Positions 1-6,872 of a stretch of DNA of 8,156 nucleotides are shown piece after piece (position 1 is the stretch's first letter; every line of letters starts with the position of its first letter). The position numbers were made by a program, and so were the translations under genes. The notes beneath the pieces are model-generated. The model was not told where the DNA came from and did not search any database. It saw only the letters and a list, made by a program, of their open reading frames with translations. The stretch is from Kiritimatiellales bacterium (lineage in GTDB: Bacteria; Verrucomicrobiota; Kiritimatiellia; Kiritimatiellales; Pontiellaceae), in assembly GCA_030630445.1 (NCBI GenBank), contig DAOVNC010000144.1, positions 1-8,156 on the forward strand. The letters run 5' to 3'.

Positions 1-2621
1 CCCCAGGCAATAACCGGATGCTGGCCGGTGCCGGAGGTCTTGATCCAGGCACTCACCGTCCGTTCATCCGTGCCGAGGATGCCTTTGTAGCCGTCGATCG
101 AGAGATGGTCGTTGCTGCCATCGAATACGACGGCGTTGCCGAATTTTCCGCCGACCCACTGGGCCGGATCGCTATCGAAACCAATTAAATATGCCCGCTT
201 GGCCCCACCGGCCTCGGTGGCAACGGTACCGGAACTTTCATCGAACGGATACCAATAGTCGGAGCCGGCGGCGGCGACATCGACCGTGACGGTGGCGCTA
301 TCGCTGTCCTGTCCGTCGCTGATGGCATAGACAATGGTGTCGGTTCCAAAAAACCCTTGGTTCGGGGTGTAGCGGATCTGGTTGGATTCGATAACGGCCA
401 TGCCAGCAAGCGGGCTGCCGGAGTCGGTGATGGTGAGCGGGCTGGGGGTGCCGTCGTCGATGTCGTTGGCCAACACGTCTATGAGGATGGAGGCACCGGA
501 TCCGGTGATGCTGCCGGTGGTGGATGCGGAATCGTCGCCAGCAACCGGCGGACTGGGCGGGAGGGTGCCCGCACGGAAAAAGGCCGAGTCGGGAATGGTC
601 TGCAGGGCGATGCCGGGGCCGGAATACTGCAGGTTGATGTCGTGGTTGCCGGTGGCGTGCTTGTAGAGTACGCGGATCGGGTGCATCCCGGCTTTCAGGC
701 GCATCGTGCCGCTCTTGGCCGCGCCGGTGTGGTGGAAGTCGTCGTCGACGATATGGGCATCGTGAATCCAGAGCATGCCGCCGGAGGCGTTGCTACCGAC
801 GGAGGAGTCGGTGGTCATGCGGAACGTGTAGGTGCCGGTGGTGGGTACGCTGATATAGCCGGTAAACTCCAGCGCAATATTGTCGTCCTGGGTGCGCTTG
901 CCCAGATCGAACCCCGTGCATTCGCCACTGGCGGCCGGAGCGAGGTAGTCGGTTTCCGGAACCCACCTCCACGTGCCGGTGAAGGCTTTGTAGTTGAGGC
1001 CGTTGCCCACGGAAACGGAGACTCCGGGGGCGAATTCCCCGCTCATGTAGCCGCGGGTGTAGTCGCCATCGATGCGAACCTGCAACACCTTGTCTTTCAT
1101 CCTCTGCTGCAGCGCAGTGCGGGAGGCCGCGAGGTTGGTGGTTTCGCCGGGATCGGCATCGATGTCGTAGATGAGGAAGTCCTTGGCGTGGCTGGTCGTG
1201 TTGTAGCGCACCCCTTTGTAGCGTTTGCCATCGGTGTCGTCGAGGAAGATGGACTGCATTTCGCCCCGGTAGCTGCCGCCGTGGACGGGGAAGTCCGTGT
1301 AGGTGGGTGTGGAGCTGCCGACCTGGTATTCAAAATAGAGGTAGCCTTTGTCCTGCTGGGTTCCGGTGCCGGTCAGCTCGGGCAGCAGGGAGACCCCGCT
1401 GCTCCATGCGGGCGGGGTTTTCCCGGCGGCATCGACGATGGTGGGCATCCAGTCCCAGAAGGCGGACGGACGGGTGGAATTGGCTGCGGGGGTGGCGGCA
1501 TTGTTGTCGCCGATATGGGTGGGCCACCAAGCGAAGGTGGGCATGCGGATTCCGCCCTCCCAGTGATCGCGCTTGATGCCTTCGAAGACACCGAAGGAGT
1601 CGAAGTTGCGTGGATCGTGGGCAATGGTTCCTCCCGTTCCAGACTCGTTGTGGGTGCCATTGTCCGAGGTGAAGATGACCAGCGTGTTGTCGTCGATTCC
1701 AAGGTCGCGCAGGGTTTGCAGGATGTCGGCGACGCCGTTATCGATACGGCGCACCATGGTGGCGTGGCGCGCGGCAGCATTGCCTAGCGATGCGTAGTCG
1801 GGGTGGATCCACGAATCGTTGGTCCCCGAGTTCGTATTCAGCGGCCAGGCAAGGCCGCCGCTGGTGCCGGAGCCGGCCGGGTAGGCCTGCGTCGGCACCT
1901 GAAGCTTGGCGTGCGGGGCCTCGTAGGGAAGATAGATGAAAAAGGGGGTGCCGGGATGGTTGGCGTTGCGATCCTGGATGATGTCCTTGACGCGGGCGGT
2001 CCAGAGGTCGGTGGTGTAGGCGTGGTCGAGACCCGTGGTGACGGGGCTTGTCTGCTCGATGACCGTGCCGCCATTGAGCGGGTAGTGCTCGTGGCCGTGG
2101 CCGTGTCTGATATACCCGTAGAAATAGTCGAAGCCGCGGTTGTTCGGGCGACCGTCACTGGTGGGGGAAGTTCCTCCGATCCCCCATTTTCCCACGCACG
2201 CCGTGTAGTACCCGGCTTCTTTCATCACGGTGCCGATGGTGTGGTTGTCGGCAATGATCTTGTCGAACGAGTTGTTGCGGACATTGGCGTGGCCCTGATC
2301 TAGGCCTTGGATCAGCGAACCGCGGGCGGGGGCGCAGACGGGCGCGCTGGTATAGTGGCGGGTCAACGCGATGCCCTCCGCCGCCATGCGATCGATGCCG
2401 GGGGTATGGATGAAGGGTTCCTCGGTGCCGTTGATGATGCCGTCCCCGGCCGTGCCGTCACCCGCCCCGTTGTCGCGCGTGTGCTGGAACAGGTTGTAGA
2501 TGTCCCCGTAGCCAAGGTCGTCGCACATGATGAGGATGACGTTGGGTTCCGCCAAAGCCGAGAGGTTTGCCGCCAGTGCTGCGACCGTGAGAGCTGCAAT
2601 GGTTAATAATTGTTTTTTCAT
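1..2621 (-). CDS. Secreted multidomain sulfatase (sulfatase-PA14-Ig-like-LamG), 3' end outside window
   Basis: Predicted exported hydrolase removing sulfate esters, probably from a polysaccharide. The frame is open from the ATG at 2621 to base 3 (873 residues, no stop), so the C-terminus lies outside the window. Signal peptide about 1-24 (MKKQLLTIAALTVAALAANL, cleavage near ALA). The sulfatase domain covers about 25-520: metal-binding D34-D35 in IMCDDLGYGD; formylglycine motif C96-A-P-A-R100, fitting CxPxR; K145 in GKWGIGG; D320-N321 in TSDNGTHNE; K350 followed by EGGIRMP. All core active-site motifs are present, so it should be active if a formylglycine-generating enzyme exists. The usual GKWH histidine is glycine here, as I recall for one arylsulfatase subgroup. 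Then come a PA14-like domain (about 540-680, TGTWRWVPETDYLAP onward), a cadherin/Ig-like domain (about 690-780, ending in a DSATVTVDV strand) and the start of a LamG domain (about 786 on, WYPFDESSG). AGGGG lies about 10 bases before the ATG. The substrate cannot be told from sequence. Confidence 0.9.
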   Translation of the reverse strand, partial: MKKQLLTIAALTVAALAANLSALAEPNVILIMCDDLGYGDIYNLFQHTRDNGAGDGTAGDGIINGTEEPFIHTPGIDRMAAEGIALTRHYTSAPVCAPARGSLIQGLDQGHANVRNNSFDKIIADNHTIGTVMKEAGYYTACVGKWGIGGTSPTSDGRPNNRGFDYFYGYIRHGHGHEHYPLNGGTVIEQTSPVTTGLDHAYTTDLWTARVKDIIQDRNANHPGTPFFIYLPYEAPHAKLQVPTQAYPAGSGTSGGLAWPLNTNSGTNDSWIHPDYASLGNAAARHATMVRRIDNGVADILQTLRDLGIDDNTLVIFTSDNGTHNESGTGGTIAHDPRNFDSFGVFEGIKRDHWEGGIRMPTFAWWPTHIGDNNAATPAANSTRPSAFWDWMPTIVDAAGKTPPAWSSGVSLLPELTGTGTQQDKGYLYFEYQVGSSTPTYTDFPVHGGSYRGEMQSIFLDDTDGKRYKGVRYNTTSHAKDFLIYDIDADPGETTNLAASRTALQQRMKDKVLQVRIDGDYTRGYMSGEFAPGVSVSVGNGLNYKAFTGTWRWVPETDYLAPAASGECTGFDLGKRTQDDNIALEFTGYISVPTTGTYTFRMTTDSSVGSNASGGMLWIHDAHIVDDDFHHTGAAKSGTMRLKAGMHPIRVLYKHATGNHDINLQYSGPGIALQTIPDSAFFRAGTLPPSPPVAGDDSASTTGSITGSGASILIDVLANDIDDGTPSPLTITDSGSPLAGMAVIESNQIRYTPNQGFFGTDTIVYAISDGQDSDSATVTVDVAAAGSDYWYPFDESSGTVATEAGGAKRAYLIGFDSDPAQWVGGKFGNAVVFDGSNDHLSIDGYKGILGTDERTVSAWIKTSGTGQHPVIAW

Positions 2622-2678
2622 GATGCCGCACCCCTGTGCCCGCCTGCCGGTTCAATAAAACTTCGTTATGGCTTAACA

Positions 2679-2708
2679 AAAAGACCGGAAAAACAAACCC
2701 GGTCTTTT
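2679..2708 (-). terminator. Rho-independent terminator of the LamG/PEP-CTERM gene
   Basis: A perfect 10-bp stem (AAAAGACCGG against CCGGTCTTTT) with a 10-base loop lies 35 bases after the stop codon at 2744. Read on the minus strand, the 3' arm ends in CTTTT and runs into TGTT, giving the U-rich end expected of an intrinsic terminator. It separates the PEP-CTERM gene from the sulfatase, which therefore probably has its own promoter. Confidence 0.75.
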
Positions 2709-2710
2709 CG

Positions 2711-2728
2711 GGGCAGGTTGCCCTGCCC
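2711..2728 (-). other. Second small hairpin just before the terminator
   Basis: A perfect 7-bp inverted repeat (GGGCAGG / CCTGCCC) with a four-base loop lies directly 5' of the terminator in the transcript. It lacks a U tract of its own and probably stabilises the mRNA 3' end. The matching stretch at 6042-6053 keeps only a 4-bp core of this stem. Confidence 0.4.
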
Positions 2729-2743
2729 TATCCGTTGGATGGA

Positions 2744-3526
2744 CTACATCATCAGCCTGCGGCGAATGAAGAGGATTCCTCCGCCAAACGCTGCAATTAT
2801 GCCGAGGGTGGCTGGTTCCGGAATCGATGCCAAAGATGCGATTTCGGTGGCATTCAACGCGTGGTCATAAAGCCGCACGTCGTCAAGGAGCCCCTTGAAG
2901 TCGCGGCCGACGTCCTGGAAGCCGTCCCCCATGCGAAGTGGGCCTGCTGCCGTATTGATGACTTGGGTGCCTGAGCCGAATGTACCCACCAATAATCCAT
3001 CGAAGTAGTACGAGGTTTGGCCGATGGCAGCACCGTTATTAGGGACAACGATCGCAAGGTGATGCCAAGTGCCATCCGCAACGGTGGTGCCGGTGGTATA
3101 CCCAGTGCCCTGAAGCTCAAGACGGAGATTGTCGCCATTAAGGCGAACGTCAAAGCGAGCGTAGTTGGCCGATCCGGAACCCAGCGAGATCATGGTGGCA
3201 CTGATATCCCCTTTGTCTCCAGCAGTCGCCTTGACGAAAAAGGCGACTGTGCGGGTTTGATCGGTGCTCCAGTCAAAGCTGTTTCCTGAAACAGCCCCGT
3301 CATCGCCTGCCGTATCAGGGCTGGGAGTGCCTGCGAGGGCGAGGGCACCGCCACCGGCCACAAAGTCGGTGTTGTTGATGCTTGCCGCCACGCCATTGAT
3401 GGCGTCCGTACCTACAGTGGCGGAGTAGTCCGTATCAAACGTGTAGTGGGCCACAAGCGTGGCTTGGCATGTTACCGCCGCTGCGACCGTGAGGGCCGCA
3501 AGTACTGCTAGTTGTTGCTTCTTCAT
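2744..3526 (-). CDS. Small secreted LamG-domain protein with PEP-CTERM sorting tail
   Basis: 260 residues. Signal peptide about 1-22 (MKKQQLAVLAALTVAAAVTC, then QAT). One LamG/concanavalin-like domain, about 23-233, starts LVAHYTFD and carries the family marks GTWHHLAIVV, SYYFDG and DDVRLYDHALNATEIASLA; such beta-sandwich domains commonly bind carbohydrate. The end (235-260) is a PEP-CTERM signal: IPEPATLG, a hydrophobic segment and RRR. This is recognised by exosortase, which in known systems processes the protein for surface or extracellular-polymer delivery. No catalytic domain is visible, so a binding or matrix role is inferred. Its LamG is closely related to the one in the gene immediately upstream (gap 77 bases, probably cotranscribed). 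AAGGAG sits 9 bases before the ATG. A terminator follows the stop. Confidence 0.9.
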   Translation of the reverse strand: MKKQQLAVLAALTVAAAVTCQATLVAHYTFDTDYSATVGTDAINGVAASINNTDFVAGGGALALAGTPSPDTAGDDGAVSGNSFDWSTDQTRTVAFFVKATAGDKGDISATMISLGSGSANYARFDVRLNGDNLRLELQGTGYTTGTTVADGTWHHLAIVVPNNGAAIGQTSYYFDGLLVGTFGSGTQVINTAAGPLRMGDGFQDVGRDFKGLLDDVRLYDHALNATEIASLASIPEPATLGIIAAFGGGILFIRRRLMM

Positions 3527-3553
3527 GATGCTGTTCTCCTTTGTTTTTCCCTT

Positions 3554-3576
3554 GGCAGCACCCCCATGGCGCTGCC
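3554..3576 (-). other. Hairpin in the spacer before the LamG/PEP-CTERM gene
   Basis: Inverted repeat GGCAGC / GCTGCC with an 11-base loop, lying between the stop at 3604 and the ribosome binding site of the next gene. The 3' arm is followed by AAGGG and not by T residues, so it is not a standard terminator. It could be a processing or attenuation site that sets the ratio of the two LamG proteins. Function unknown. Confidence 0.4.
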
Positions 3577-3603
3577 CAAAAACTTGATTTGGATTTTATT
3601 CCA

Positions 3604-5580
3604 TTATTCCGAGATGACCTGGTAGAAGGTTTGGTCCGGGCCGATGGTGTTGGTGATGGTGATTATGCCGCCGGCTCCCGGAACATTGGACGTAAACGAC
3701 TGCCAGTCACCAATGATGAGATCGGAGTTGGTTTCCACGCCGTAGGCCTTTCCGTTTTGACCAGTCCACGAAAGCACCACCCCGGTGCCGCCGGAGACGG
3801 GGCCGGAGATCACGAGATCCTCAACGGGAACGGGCGCACCACCCATATTGGCCAGATCAGCGATTTCAGCGGCATCCAATTCCCTGTCATAAAGCCGCAC
3901 GTCGTCAAGGAGCCCCTTGAAGTCGCGGCCAGTGTCTTGGAAGCCGTCCCCCATGCGCAACGGACCGTCTGCCGTTAAGATGGCGCCGGTTCCAACAAAA
4001 TTACCCACGTAGGCTCCATCAAGGTAGTATTGGGTGTCGGCCAGCGTTGCAACCGCCGGAACAACCAAGGCAACGTGGTGCCAGGCACCATCCGCAATAG
4101 TGGCGTCGGTGTTGGCGCCGTAACCCTGTAGTTCAAGGCGAAGGTCGTCACCGTCGGTTCCCACGAAGCGGACATCGAATCGGGTTCCGTTAGCCACTTT
4201 GGCGCCAAGGGAAATCATGGTGGCTCCGTTATCGCCTCTGTCTCCAGCAGCCGCCTTGACGAAGAAGGCGATTGTGCGGGTGTCGGAGCCCCATGTGAAC
4301 GTGTCTCCCCCAACGGCTCCGTCATTGCCCTCAGTGTCGGGACTGGGAGTTCCGGACAGGGCAAGGGCGCCACCGCCCACCCTGGCTTCGTTGGTGATGG
4401 ATGCGGCACTCCCCAGAGTGGCATCGGCACCTACGGTGGCCGTGCCGTCCACATCGAAGGTGTAGTGGGCAATGAGCCCGTCGCCGGGATCCCCGATAAC
4501 GATTCCCACCGATGTATTGGTGCTTCCATTGGGGTTGCTTGCGGTGAGCGTGTAGGTGATGTCGGCATTGATGACCACCTGAGTGGAGGTCAGTCCCGTA
4601 ACATCGCCGATGCCTTGGTCGATACTGATGCCCGTCTCGTTGCCGACGGACCAGGAAAGCGTAACCGTCTGGCCGGTGCTAACGACCGTTTCGCTGGCGG
4701 TAAAGGAATTGATGACCGGAAGCGTGGTGATCAGGGTGACCTGCTGCGCCGATTCGTTGGTGCTCCCGTTGGCGTTGCTCGCGGTAAGCGTGTAGGTGGT
4801 GGCGGCGTTGACGACCACCTGGGTGGAGGTCAGTCCCGTAACATCGCCGACGCCTTGGTCGATGCTGAGGGTGTCCGCACCCATGGACAGCCAGGAAAGC
4901 ATGACCGTTTCGCCGGAAAGAACGTTCGTGCTGTCGACAGCGAAGTCCAGAATCTCCGGCAATGCCCCCGGAATGTCCTCAATAATCTGGAACCCCCCGA
5001 CGGAACCACGGAGAACATCATCCCTAGGTAGGCCGGAGACCGTCAAATTGCTCGAGAGACCTGAAACAATAATGATGTTGCTTGTGTCCCAATTGGGGTT
5101 TTCATAACGGTGTTTTGTGCCTGCGGCTGAATATTCGGTTCCGTTGATCGTGAAGGGTTGATAGCTATCGCCATTGACATTCGAACAGAGGTATAGAACC
5201 GCACTATAGGTTGCATAGGGGATTCCGGTAACGGTCCAACCGGCCCCCGGCGCATTGTCATCAAGATAGCCGCGGGCCAGCTGGGCATCCCCGATTCCGG
5301 CCTCGGCATCGGCATCGGCCGCAGCGTCGCCCCAGAAGCTATCCGCCGACCAGTCTATGGAAGCCGCCGTGATGGTGCCGTCGGAATCAACAAGGGATCC
5401 CAGGGTTCCGCTCACGCCATTGGTGGTATTGTTCCAGTTGTCTCTTGGGAAGAGACCTGCCTCCGTGGATGGTTCGATCTGCTGCTTCAGATCCCCATTC
5501 GTGAAGTTGACGCCGATGGTAGCGGCCTGGACTGTTGCCGCGGCCGCGAAAGCCGCAATCGCTAATAGTTGCCTTTTCAT
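3604..5580 (-). CDS. Large secreted protein: N-terminal beta module, two Ig-like repeats, LamG, C-terminal VISE domain
   Basis: 658 residues. Signal peptide 1-19 (MKRQLLAIAAFAAAATVQA). Residues 20-205 form a module starting ATIGVNFT and ending GSVGGFQIIED, of a type I associate with PVC-group exported proteins, probably beta-rich and unnamed. Two tandem Ig-like repeats follow (about 207-286 and 287-364), each carrying SIDQG(V/I)GDVTGLTSTQVV and TYTLTASN. A LamG domain covers about 367-575 (LIAHYTFD, GAWHHVALVV, QYYLDG, LLDDVRLYD). The last 76 or so residues (VEDLVI to FYQVISE) form a domain shared with the gene at 6968. There is no PEP-CTERM tail and no catalytic motif, so I infer an adhesive or carbohydrate-binding role. 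The start is supported by AAGGAAGG 7 bases upstream and the signal peptide. The 77-base gap to the next gene has no terminator, so the two probably form an operon. Confidence 0.88.
   Translation of the reverse strand: MKRQLLAIAAFAAAATVQAATIGVNFTNGDLKQQIEPSTEAGLFPRDNWNNTTNGVSGTLGSLVDSDGTITAASIDWSADSFWGDAAADADAEAGIGDAQLARGYLDDNAPGAGWTVTGIPYATYSAVLYLCSNVNGDSYQPFTINGTEYSAAGTKHRYENPNWDTSNIIIVSGLSSNLTVSGLPRDDVLRGSVGGFQIIEDIPGALPEILDFAVDSTNVLSGETVMLSWLSMGADTLSIDQGVGDVTGLTSTQVVVNAATTYTLTASNANGSTNESAQQVTLITTLPVINSFTASETVVSTGQTVTLSWSVGNETGISIDQGIGDVTGLTSTQVVINADITYTLTASNPNGSTNTSVGIVIGDPGDGLIAHYTFDVDGTATVGADATLGSAASITNEARVGGGALALSGTPSPDTEGNDGAVGGDTFTWGSDTRTIAFFVKAAAGDRGDNGATMISLGAKVANGTRFDVRFVGTDGDDLRLELQGYGANTDATIADGAWHHVALVVPAVATLADTQYYLDGAYVGNFVGTGAILTADGPLRMGDGFQDTGRDFKGLLDDVRLYDRELDAAEIADLANMGGAPVPVEDLVISGPVSGGTGVVLSWTGQNGKAYGVETNSDLIIGDWQSFTSNVPGAGGIITITNTIGPDQTFYQVISE
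4511..4870 (-). repeat. Tandem 240-bp coding repeat (two Ig-like domains)
   Basis: Bases 4511-4630 and 4751-4870 align with an offset of exactly 240 bases (80 codons), with long identical runs such as GTGGAGGTCAGTCCCGTAAC at 4583 and 4823. They encode the conserved cores of two successive Ig-like domains in the 658-residue protein. The outer parts of each 80-residue unit have diverged more. This is a recent internal domain duplication or is kept similar by recombination. Confidence 0.8.
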
Positions 5581-5738
5581 TATGATGCCTTCCTTTTCTT
5601 TTTATTTACTGAGTTGGGATATGTATACCGGAGTTCAAACCTCAAGATCTACTAGTCAAATGAATAGGTCGCAGCCAAATGCGAAGAGAGAAGGTCAAGG
5701 CGGGGCTCCCGGATATTGGAAGACGAGATCCGCAGCCT
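5581..5738 (-). promoter_or_regulatory. Leader and presumed promoter region of the 658-residue protein gene
   Basis: About 160 bases between the relic signal peptide and the ATG at 5580. The transcript-sense strand ends in an A-rich stretch with AAGGAAGG as ribosome binding site. A TATACAT at about 5619-5625 could be a -10 element, but no convincing -35 at normal spacing was found, and no GG-N10-GC sigma-54 pattern was seen on this strand. A relic reading frame continues into it as far as the TAG at 5652-5654. A promoter is expected here because the gene upstream ends in a terminator, but it is not identified. Confidence 0.35.
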
Positions 5739-5949
5739 CGCCAGCGCTGCGACCGCGAGAGTTGCAATAGTTGAGGAACTTGCGAAACCTCTGGTTTTGC
5801 CGTTCCGGTTAATAGTTGTCAGTTATTGGTTATCGGGAACAACCTGTTTACTGAGAATGTGTTACACTAATAACCCATAACAATTAACTGATAACTGCCG
5901 CGCAAACCCGGAGGTTTTGCAAGCGGCTCAGTTAACAACTATTTTTCAT
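5739..5949 (-). pseudogene. Relic 5' end of an exported-protein gene, split by a MITE-like element
   Basis: The ATG at 5949 sits after a leader matching that of the sulfatase gene, but its frame stops after five codons (MKNSC, TAA). Across the inserted element, bases 5739-5772 read TIATLAVAALA on the minus strand, closely matching the sulfatase signal peptide TIAALTVAALA. Removing the element and one AACT copy joins the halves into a near match of the sulfatase start, except for one missing base and a TAG in place of a glutamine codon. After the signal peptide the frame runs 28 more codons (ARLRISSSNIREP...) to a TAG at 5654 with no recognisable domain, so the body of the gene is gone. The lost gene may have been a sulfatase, judging only by position and leader. 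Confidence 0.7.
5773..5929. mobile_element. MITE-like element, 157 bp, with terminal inverted repeats and 4-bp target duplication
   Basis: Both ends carry a 28-base inverted repeat (5773-5800 against 5902-5929) matching at 22 of 28 positions. Each end starts GAG and shares CTTGC, AAACCTC, GG and TTTGC blocks. The flanks are AGTT on both sides (5769-5772 and 5930-5933), a 4-base direct duplication. The interior is visibly more AT-rich than the genes around it and also folds back: CAGTTATTGGTTAT near 5820 is close to the reverse complement of the region around 5875-5893. No transposase frame fits in 157 bp, so it would move only with help in trans. It interrupts the relic gene directly after its sixth codon or so. 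The family is not identified. Confidence 0.72.
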
Positions 5950-5970
5950 GATGATGTACCCTTGTGCTTG

Positions 5971-6160
5971 CCTGCCGGATCCAACTGAAACTTCGTTATG
6001 GCTTGAACGAAAAGACCGGAGCAAGTCCGGCCTTTTCGGAACAGGTTGCCCTGCCCTATCCTTCGATATGGATCAGAGCATCAGCCTGCGACGGATGAAC
6101 AGGATTCCTCCACCAAATACAGCCAGCGTTCCGAAGGTGGCCGGTTCAGGAATCGTGGTG
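5971..6160 (-). repeat. Duplicated junction block, copy 2 (PEP-CTERM tail, terminator, downstream leader)
   Basis: Counterpart of 2643-2830. It contains the PEP-CTERM tail codons of the 255-residue protein, the terminator at 6008-6038, AAACTTCGTTATGGCTT (5988-6004) and CCTGCCGG (5971-5978), leading to the relic start codon at 5949. The order is the same as at the sulfatase. The copies differ by scattered substitutions and small indels. Confidence 0.8.
6008..6038 (-). terminator. Rho-independent terminator of the module A/PEP-CTERM gene
   Basis: A 13-bp stem (6008-6020 with 6026-6038) containing a single G-U pair and a 5-base loop. On the transcript strand the 3' arm ends CTTTTCG and is followed by TTC. 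It is 34 bases after the stop codon at 6073 and is the homologue of the terminator at 2679-2708. Two compensating differences keep the stem paired although the loops differ, which supports a real RNA structure. Confidence 0.75.
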
Positions 6161-6840
6161 ATCTTGAACCCGGCGAGGCCAGCGCGGCTTCCGCCACCCA
6201 AGTTCCTGTCGGTGTGGAAGGTCACGATGTCGGCCGTAAATGTTCCAGTTGCGCTCTGCTTCAGGCGGGATCCTCCGCCTCCGGTTCCTGTGGGATAGGC
6301 GCCATCGCCAGCCGCCAGTTCCGCGGCAAGAGATTCGAGCTGGGTTCCGCCGGTTCCGGTCCCGGCATAGATGTTCAACTCCGCAAACGTATTGTTTGCC
6401 ACATCTGCGCAACGGTAGAAGTCAACTTTATAGCCCGTGGCACCCGGCACAGTGGCCAACCATGCAGACAGGCCGGAAACGGTAACCGTGGGGCCCGCGC
6501 CGCCGTCGTCCAGATAAACCCGGTACAAGCCCTGGTCCGGGTTGGTTTCAGATCCCGCGGAATACATGCCGGATGAAGACCATGCCACGCTGACCATCGT
6601 GGCGTTTATCGGGGTGGTGACTGCCCAAGTATCGGTGCTGTTAACTACCTTTTGGCCTCCTGGCGAACCGGCGTCCACCGAGTCCGTCCATTGGTCAAAA
6701 CCGTCTACGAGACCATCCCCTTGAATAGTCGGGTTTGGCCAATTGGAGGTAAAGTTCCAGCCGATAACGCTGGCGGATGCTGTATAGGCCAACAGCAGTG
6801 TGAGTGTGCAAACACTCAGTATGAGTTTTCTTTTTTTCAT
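6073..6840 (-). CDS. Small secreted module A protein with PEP-CTERM sorting tail
   Basis: 255 residues. Signal peptide 1-23 (MKKRKLILSVCTLTLLLAYT then ASA). Residues 24-228 form one module starting VIGWNFTSNWP, with a middle motif VAWSSSGM(Y)SAG, then GLYRVYLDDGG, VDFYRC, FAELNIY, AELAAGDGAYPTGTG and ending GLAGFKIT. I do not recognise a named family; the pattern suggests an all-beta, carbohydrate-binding-like fold (inference). The tail at 230-255 is PEP-CTERM: IPEPATFG, hydrophobic stretch, RRR, nearly the same as in the 260-residue protein. The same module occurs in the large protein upstream (gap 127 bases). AGGAGA lies 8 bases before the ATG. A sigma-54-like site lies upstream, which fits the RpoN/PrsR control known for PEP-CTERM genes in some bacteria. 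Confidence 0.88.
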   Translation of the reverse strand: MKKRKLILSVCTLTLLLAYTASASVIGWNFTSNWPNPTIQGDGLVDGFDQWTDSVDAGSPGGQKVVNSTDTWAVTTPINATMVSVAWSSSGMYSAGSETNPDQGLYRVYLDDGGAGPTVTVSGLSAWLATVPGATGYKVDFYRCADVANNTFAELNIYAGTGTGGTQLESLAAELAAGDGAYPTGTGGGGSRLKQSATGTFTADIVTFHTDRNLGGGSRAGLAGFKITTIPEPATFGTLAVFGGGILFIRRRLML

Positions 6841-6872
6841 TTTGTTGCTCTCCTTTTCTTCTTTCTATCCTC

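Larger units (their letters stand above)
2643..2830 (-). repeat. Duplicated junction block, copy 1 (PEP-CTERM tail, terminator, downstream leader)
   Basis: This stretch holds the last codons of the LamG/PEP-CTERM gene, its terminator and the leader of the sulfatase gene. It matches 5971-6160 in order and almost in spacing. Shared pieces are CCTGCCGG (2643), AAACTTCGTTATGGCTT (2658-2674), the AAAAGACCGG hairpin, a CAGGTTGCCCTGCCCTATCC segment (2714-2733) and the codons for the GGGILFIRRRLM tail. Similarity in untranslated DNA shows duplication of the junction itself and not just selection on the protein tail. Confidence 0.8.

Noticed and set aside
357..1787. A 476-codon open frame on the plus strand
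   Set aside because: It is antisense to the sulfatase domain, whose motifs are clear. Its product is a low-complexity G/V/A-rich string with no domain, typical of the mirror frame of a GC-rich gene.
2630..2646. GG-N10-GC (sigma-54-like) pattern before the sulfatase start
   Set aside because: It overlaps the ribosome binding region, is too close to the ATG to be a promoter, and is not kept in the duplicated leader at 5950-5970.
4511..4870. Regular repeats that might suggest a CRISPR or a noncoding array
   Set aside because: There are only two units of 240 bases, in frame within a coding region, encoding Ig-like domains.
4465..5031. A 188-codon plus-strand frame with an internal repeat
   Set aside because: It is the antisense reflection of the two Ig-like repeats of the 658-residue protein.
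5801..5901. Interior of the small element as a possible small RNA or promoter
   Set aside because: It folds back on itself but shows no clear promoter or terminator; the terminal inverted repeats and target duplication explain the structure better.
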